Shown here one piece after another: positions 4,917 to 6,614 of a stretch of 6,614 nucleotides of DNA (position 1 is its first letter; every line of letters begins with the position of its first letter). This stretch comes from an uncultured Clostridia bacterium (GTDB lineage Bacteria > Bacillota > Clostridia > Oscillospirales > Ruminococcaceae). The stretch spans positions 1-6,614 of the forward strand of contig CALCSA010000208.1 of NCBI GenBank assembly GCA_937894185.1. Direction: 5' to 3'. The translations under genes and the position numbers were made by a program. The notes below the pieces were generated by a model that saw only the letters and a list, made by a program, of their open reading frames with translations, ran no database searches and was not told the DNA's origin.

Positions 4917-6458
4917 ATGAGGACATTTAAGAAAGTCATTACCTTTATGTTCAGCCGCTTGTTTATGGTGGCCCTGATGCTGGTCGCTCAGGTCGGCCTT
5001 TTGCTGGTACTGATCTTTGCATTCAGTCAGGTGGGATTTTACGCCTACCTCTTTCTCAATCTGATCAGCTTGCTAGTGGTGCTGGCCATCGTCTCCAACA
5101 ATGAGAATCCGTCCTACAAAATCACTTGGATTATCTTGATTCTAAGCTTTCCCATTATCGGTGGAGTCTTCTACCTCTTACTGGGCAACAAGCGCCTTTC
5201 CGAATCTTTATTGGCGCAGGCCAATCAGGCCATTGAGGAAACCAAGGAGCATATGCCCGCCAATCATCTCTGCGATCGAGCTCTGATGCAGGCATCTCCC
5301 TCACTGGGGCTTCAGGGCCGCTACATCTACAACATGAGCGGCAACCCCTTGTGGGAGGACATGGACTCCACCTTCTTCCCCTTGGGGGAGTTGATGTTCG
5401 AACGGATGATGCTGGAAATGGAGCAGGCGGAGCGGTTTATCTTTCTGGAGTTTTTCATTGTGCGGCCGGGGATGATGTGGGACCGCATCTTCGATCTACT
5501 CAAGCGCAAGGTGGCGCAGGGGGTAGAGGTCCGCTTTATGTACGACGACATCGGCACCATCCGCACTTTGCCAAAAGGGTATGACAACATCATCCGGGAG
5601 GCGGGTATCAAGCTTTGTGTGTTTAACCCTTTCCGGCCCCGGGTGAACATGATTCTCAACAACCGGGACCACCGCAAAGTCCTTGTGATTGACGGCAAAG
5701 CAGCCTTTTGCGGCGGTATTAACATTGCCGACGAGTACATTAACGCTGTGGACCGGTTCGGCCATTGGAAGGATACCGGCGTGATGATTCGTGGGCCTGC
5801 GGTGTGGGGCTTTACCTTTATGTTTTTGCAGCTTTGGCAGTTTTCTACCAGCGATGAGATTGATTTCAACGCCTACCGCACCCCCATCGACCCCTGCCCG
5901 CCCCCGCCCAAAGGCCTTGTGCAGGTGTTTGGCGACAGCCCTTTGGATCGGGTAAACGTGACCGAAACCGCCTACCGCAACATCATCTCCCGGTCGACCC
6001 AGTACGTATATATCACAACCCCCTATTTGGTGATTAACTACGAGATGGAAAGCGTCCTGTGCGCCGCGGCAGAAAGCGGCATCGATGTGCGGATTATGAC
6101 TCCCTACCGCTACGATAAATGGTATGTCCACGTGTTGACCCGCTCCCACTATGCCCGGCTGATCCGCTCCGGGGTTCGGATTCTTGAGTACACGCCGGGA
6201 TTCATTCACGGCAAGACCTTTGTATGCGATGACGAAATCTGCATGGTTGGCACCTGCAACATGGACTTCCGCAGCTTTTACCTCCACTTTGAATGTTCCG
6301 CCAGCTTTTATGGCAGCGATACGGTGATGGCCGTCAAAGAAGACTTTTTGGATTGCCAGCCGCGCTGCCACGAATACACCTTGGAAGAAGCGGAAAAGGT
6401 TCCCCTGCATATTCGTGTGCTGCGTGTGATGCTCAAGGTGTTTGCTCCTCTGATTTAG
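4917..6458 (+). CDS. cls: Cardiolipin synthase (phospholipase D superfamily)
   Basis: This membrane enzyme joins two phosphatidylglycerol molecules into cardiolipin and glycerol. The length of 513 aa is normal for bacterial Cls. Three hydrophobic segments occupy about residues 15-37, 41-60 and 70-89; the last two with their NNENPSYK loop form the usual PLDc_N domain. Two PLD domains follow, each with an intact HKD motif: H252-R-K254 with Asp259, and H431-G-K433 with Asp438. The second continues into GTCNMDFRSF (445-454), with Cys447 where Ala or Ser is more usual. The C-terminus ends in a short hydrophobic RVMLKVFAPLI tail, typical of Cls. AAAGGAG lies 9 nt before the start. It follows metG by 123 bp on the same strand and is probably reached partly by read-through. 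A sister PLD-family function is possible but unlikely given the PLDc_N domain. Confidence 0.95.
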   Translation: MRTFKKVITFMFSRLFMVALMLVAQVGLLLVLIFAFSQVGFYAYLFLNLISLLVVLAIVSNNENPSYKITWIILILSFPIIGGVFYLLLGNKRLSESLLAQANQAIEETKEHMPANHLCDRALMQASPSLGLQGRYIYNMSGNPLWEDMDSTFFPLGELMFERMMLEMEQAERFIFLEFFIVRPGMMWDRIFDLLKRKVAQGVEVRFMYDDIGTIRTLPKGYDNIIREAGIKLCVFNPFRPRVNMILNNRDHRKVLVIDGKAAFCGGINIADEYINAVDRFGHWKDTGVMIRGPAVWGFTFMFLQLWQFSTSDEIDFNAYRTPIDPCPPPPKGLVQVFGDSPLDRVNVTETAYRNIISRSTQYVYITTPYLVINYEMESVLCAAAESGIDVRIMTPYRYDKWYVHVLTRSHYARLIRSGVRILEYTPGFIHGKTFVCDDEICMVGTCNMDFRSFYLHFECSASFYGSDTVMAVKEDFLDCQPRCHEYTLEEAEKVPLHIRVLRVMLKVFAPLI

Positions 6459-6466
6459 ATGAAACC

Positions 6467-6502
6467 AAAAAAGGCCCCTGTCCGAAAGGCGGGGGCCTCT
6501 TT
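6467..6502 (+). terminator. Bidirectional intrinsic terminator after cls
   Basis: AGGCCCC (6472-6478) pairs with GGGGCCT (6492-6498), with TCC/GG inside closing a GAAA loop. Downstream on the plus strand is TCTTTG. On the minus strand the stem is followed by six Ts (6467-6472), a better tail. It starts 8-14 bp after the cls stop and so terminates cls. The stronger minus-strand tail suggests that a transcript also arrives from the right. Confidence 0.8.
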
Positions 6503-6606
6503 GCGTGCCGGGGCAATATCTTTTCGTATGTAGAGCATCGTTGCTCCGCTTATGCCGCGGGGGCACATCCTTTCTGCTCGTACAGAAAGGATGCAAAGAT
6601 ACGCAA
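6501..6606. repeat. Nested inverted-repeat element of unknown function (candidate structured RNA or palindromic repeat)
   Basis: Several stems nest here. The outer stem is TTGCGT (6501-6506) with ACGCAA (6601-6606), continuing after a 5' bulge of about 11 nt as ATCTTT (6518-6523) with AAAGAT (6595-6600). Inside are GAGCA/TGCTC (6533-6537/6542-6546, 4-nt loop), TGCC/GGCA (6553-6556/6562-6565), and a perfect 11-bp stem CATCCTTTCTG (6566-6576) with 6583-6593 over a 6-nt loop. Together they draw a four-way junction. No ORF with a ribosome binding site lies here, and it matches no RNA family that I recognise. Confidence 0.5.
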
Positions 6607-6614
6607 GGGGAAAC

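Noticed and set aside
5496..6596. 366-codon minus-strand ORF opposite cls
   Set aside because: It is antisense to the catalytic domains of cls, has no recognisable domain, and its start lies inside the palindromic element without a convincing ribosome binding site.
6501..6606. tRNA or tmRNA reading of the cloverleaf-like element
   Set aside because: There is no T-loop consensus, no 7-bp acceptor with CCA and no anticodon arm of normal size. Stem lengths do not fit.

Overview
The window looks like a chromosomal segment of an endospore-forming, low-to-moderate GC anaerobe of the class Clostridia. The evidence is a CotF-type spore coat gene, strong AGGAGG ribosome binding sites, T-tailed intrinsic terminators, an apparently class A RNase P RNA, and a methionyl-tRNA synthetase with a C-terminal tRNA-binding domain. 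A family-level placement such as Oscillospiraceae-like is only an impression.

The left half (1-2493) reads on the minus strand. From right to left it holds: rnpB with its own sigma-A-type promoter and terminator; a two-gene spore coat cluster (61-aa and 88-aa helical proteins) ending at a strong terminator; and a polar amino acid ABC transporter operon. That operon has a promoter with a dyad at the start point, a lipoprotein substrate-binding protein, a hairpin-rich 181-bp spacer, and then the first 65 codons of the permease, which is cut by the window edge. The hairpin after the binding-protein gene would allow more binding protein than permease to be made.

The right half reads on the plus strand. 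A near-consensus promoter (2652-2680), divergent from the rnpB promoter, drives metG through a 150-nt leader. An early intrinsic-terminator hairpin lies in that leader, and it can also be drawn as an H-type pseudoknot. A weak hairpin follows metG, then cls (cardiolipin synthase with two HKD motifs), then a bidirectional terminator.

Four places are most worth a second look. (1) The right end (about 6501-6606) holds nested inverted repeats that fold into a four-way-junction-like shape with no gene to explain them. (2) The metG leader has the terminator/pseudoknot. (3) The 5' region of the coat operon forms a 72-nt imperfect hairpin. (4) rnpB appears to carry UGU where the tRNA-CCA-binding GGU of loop L15 is expected. 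No phage, transposase, CRISPR or defence genes are visible. The protein-coding content is ordinary housekeeping and sporulation, and any novelty would lie in the non-coding elements.
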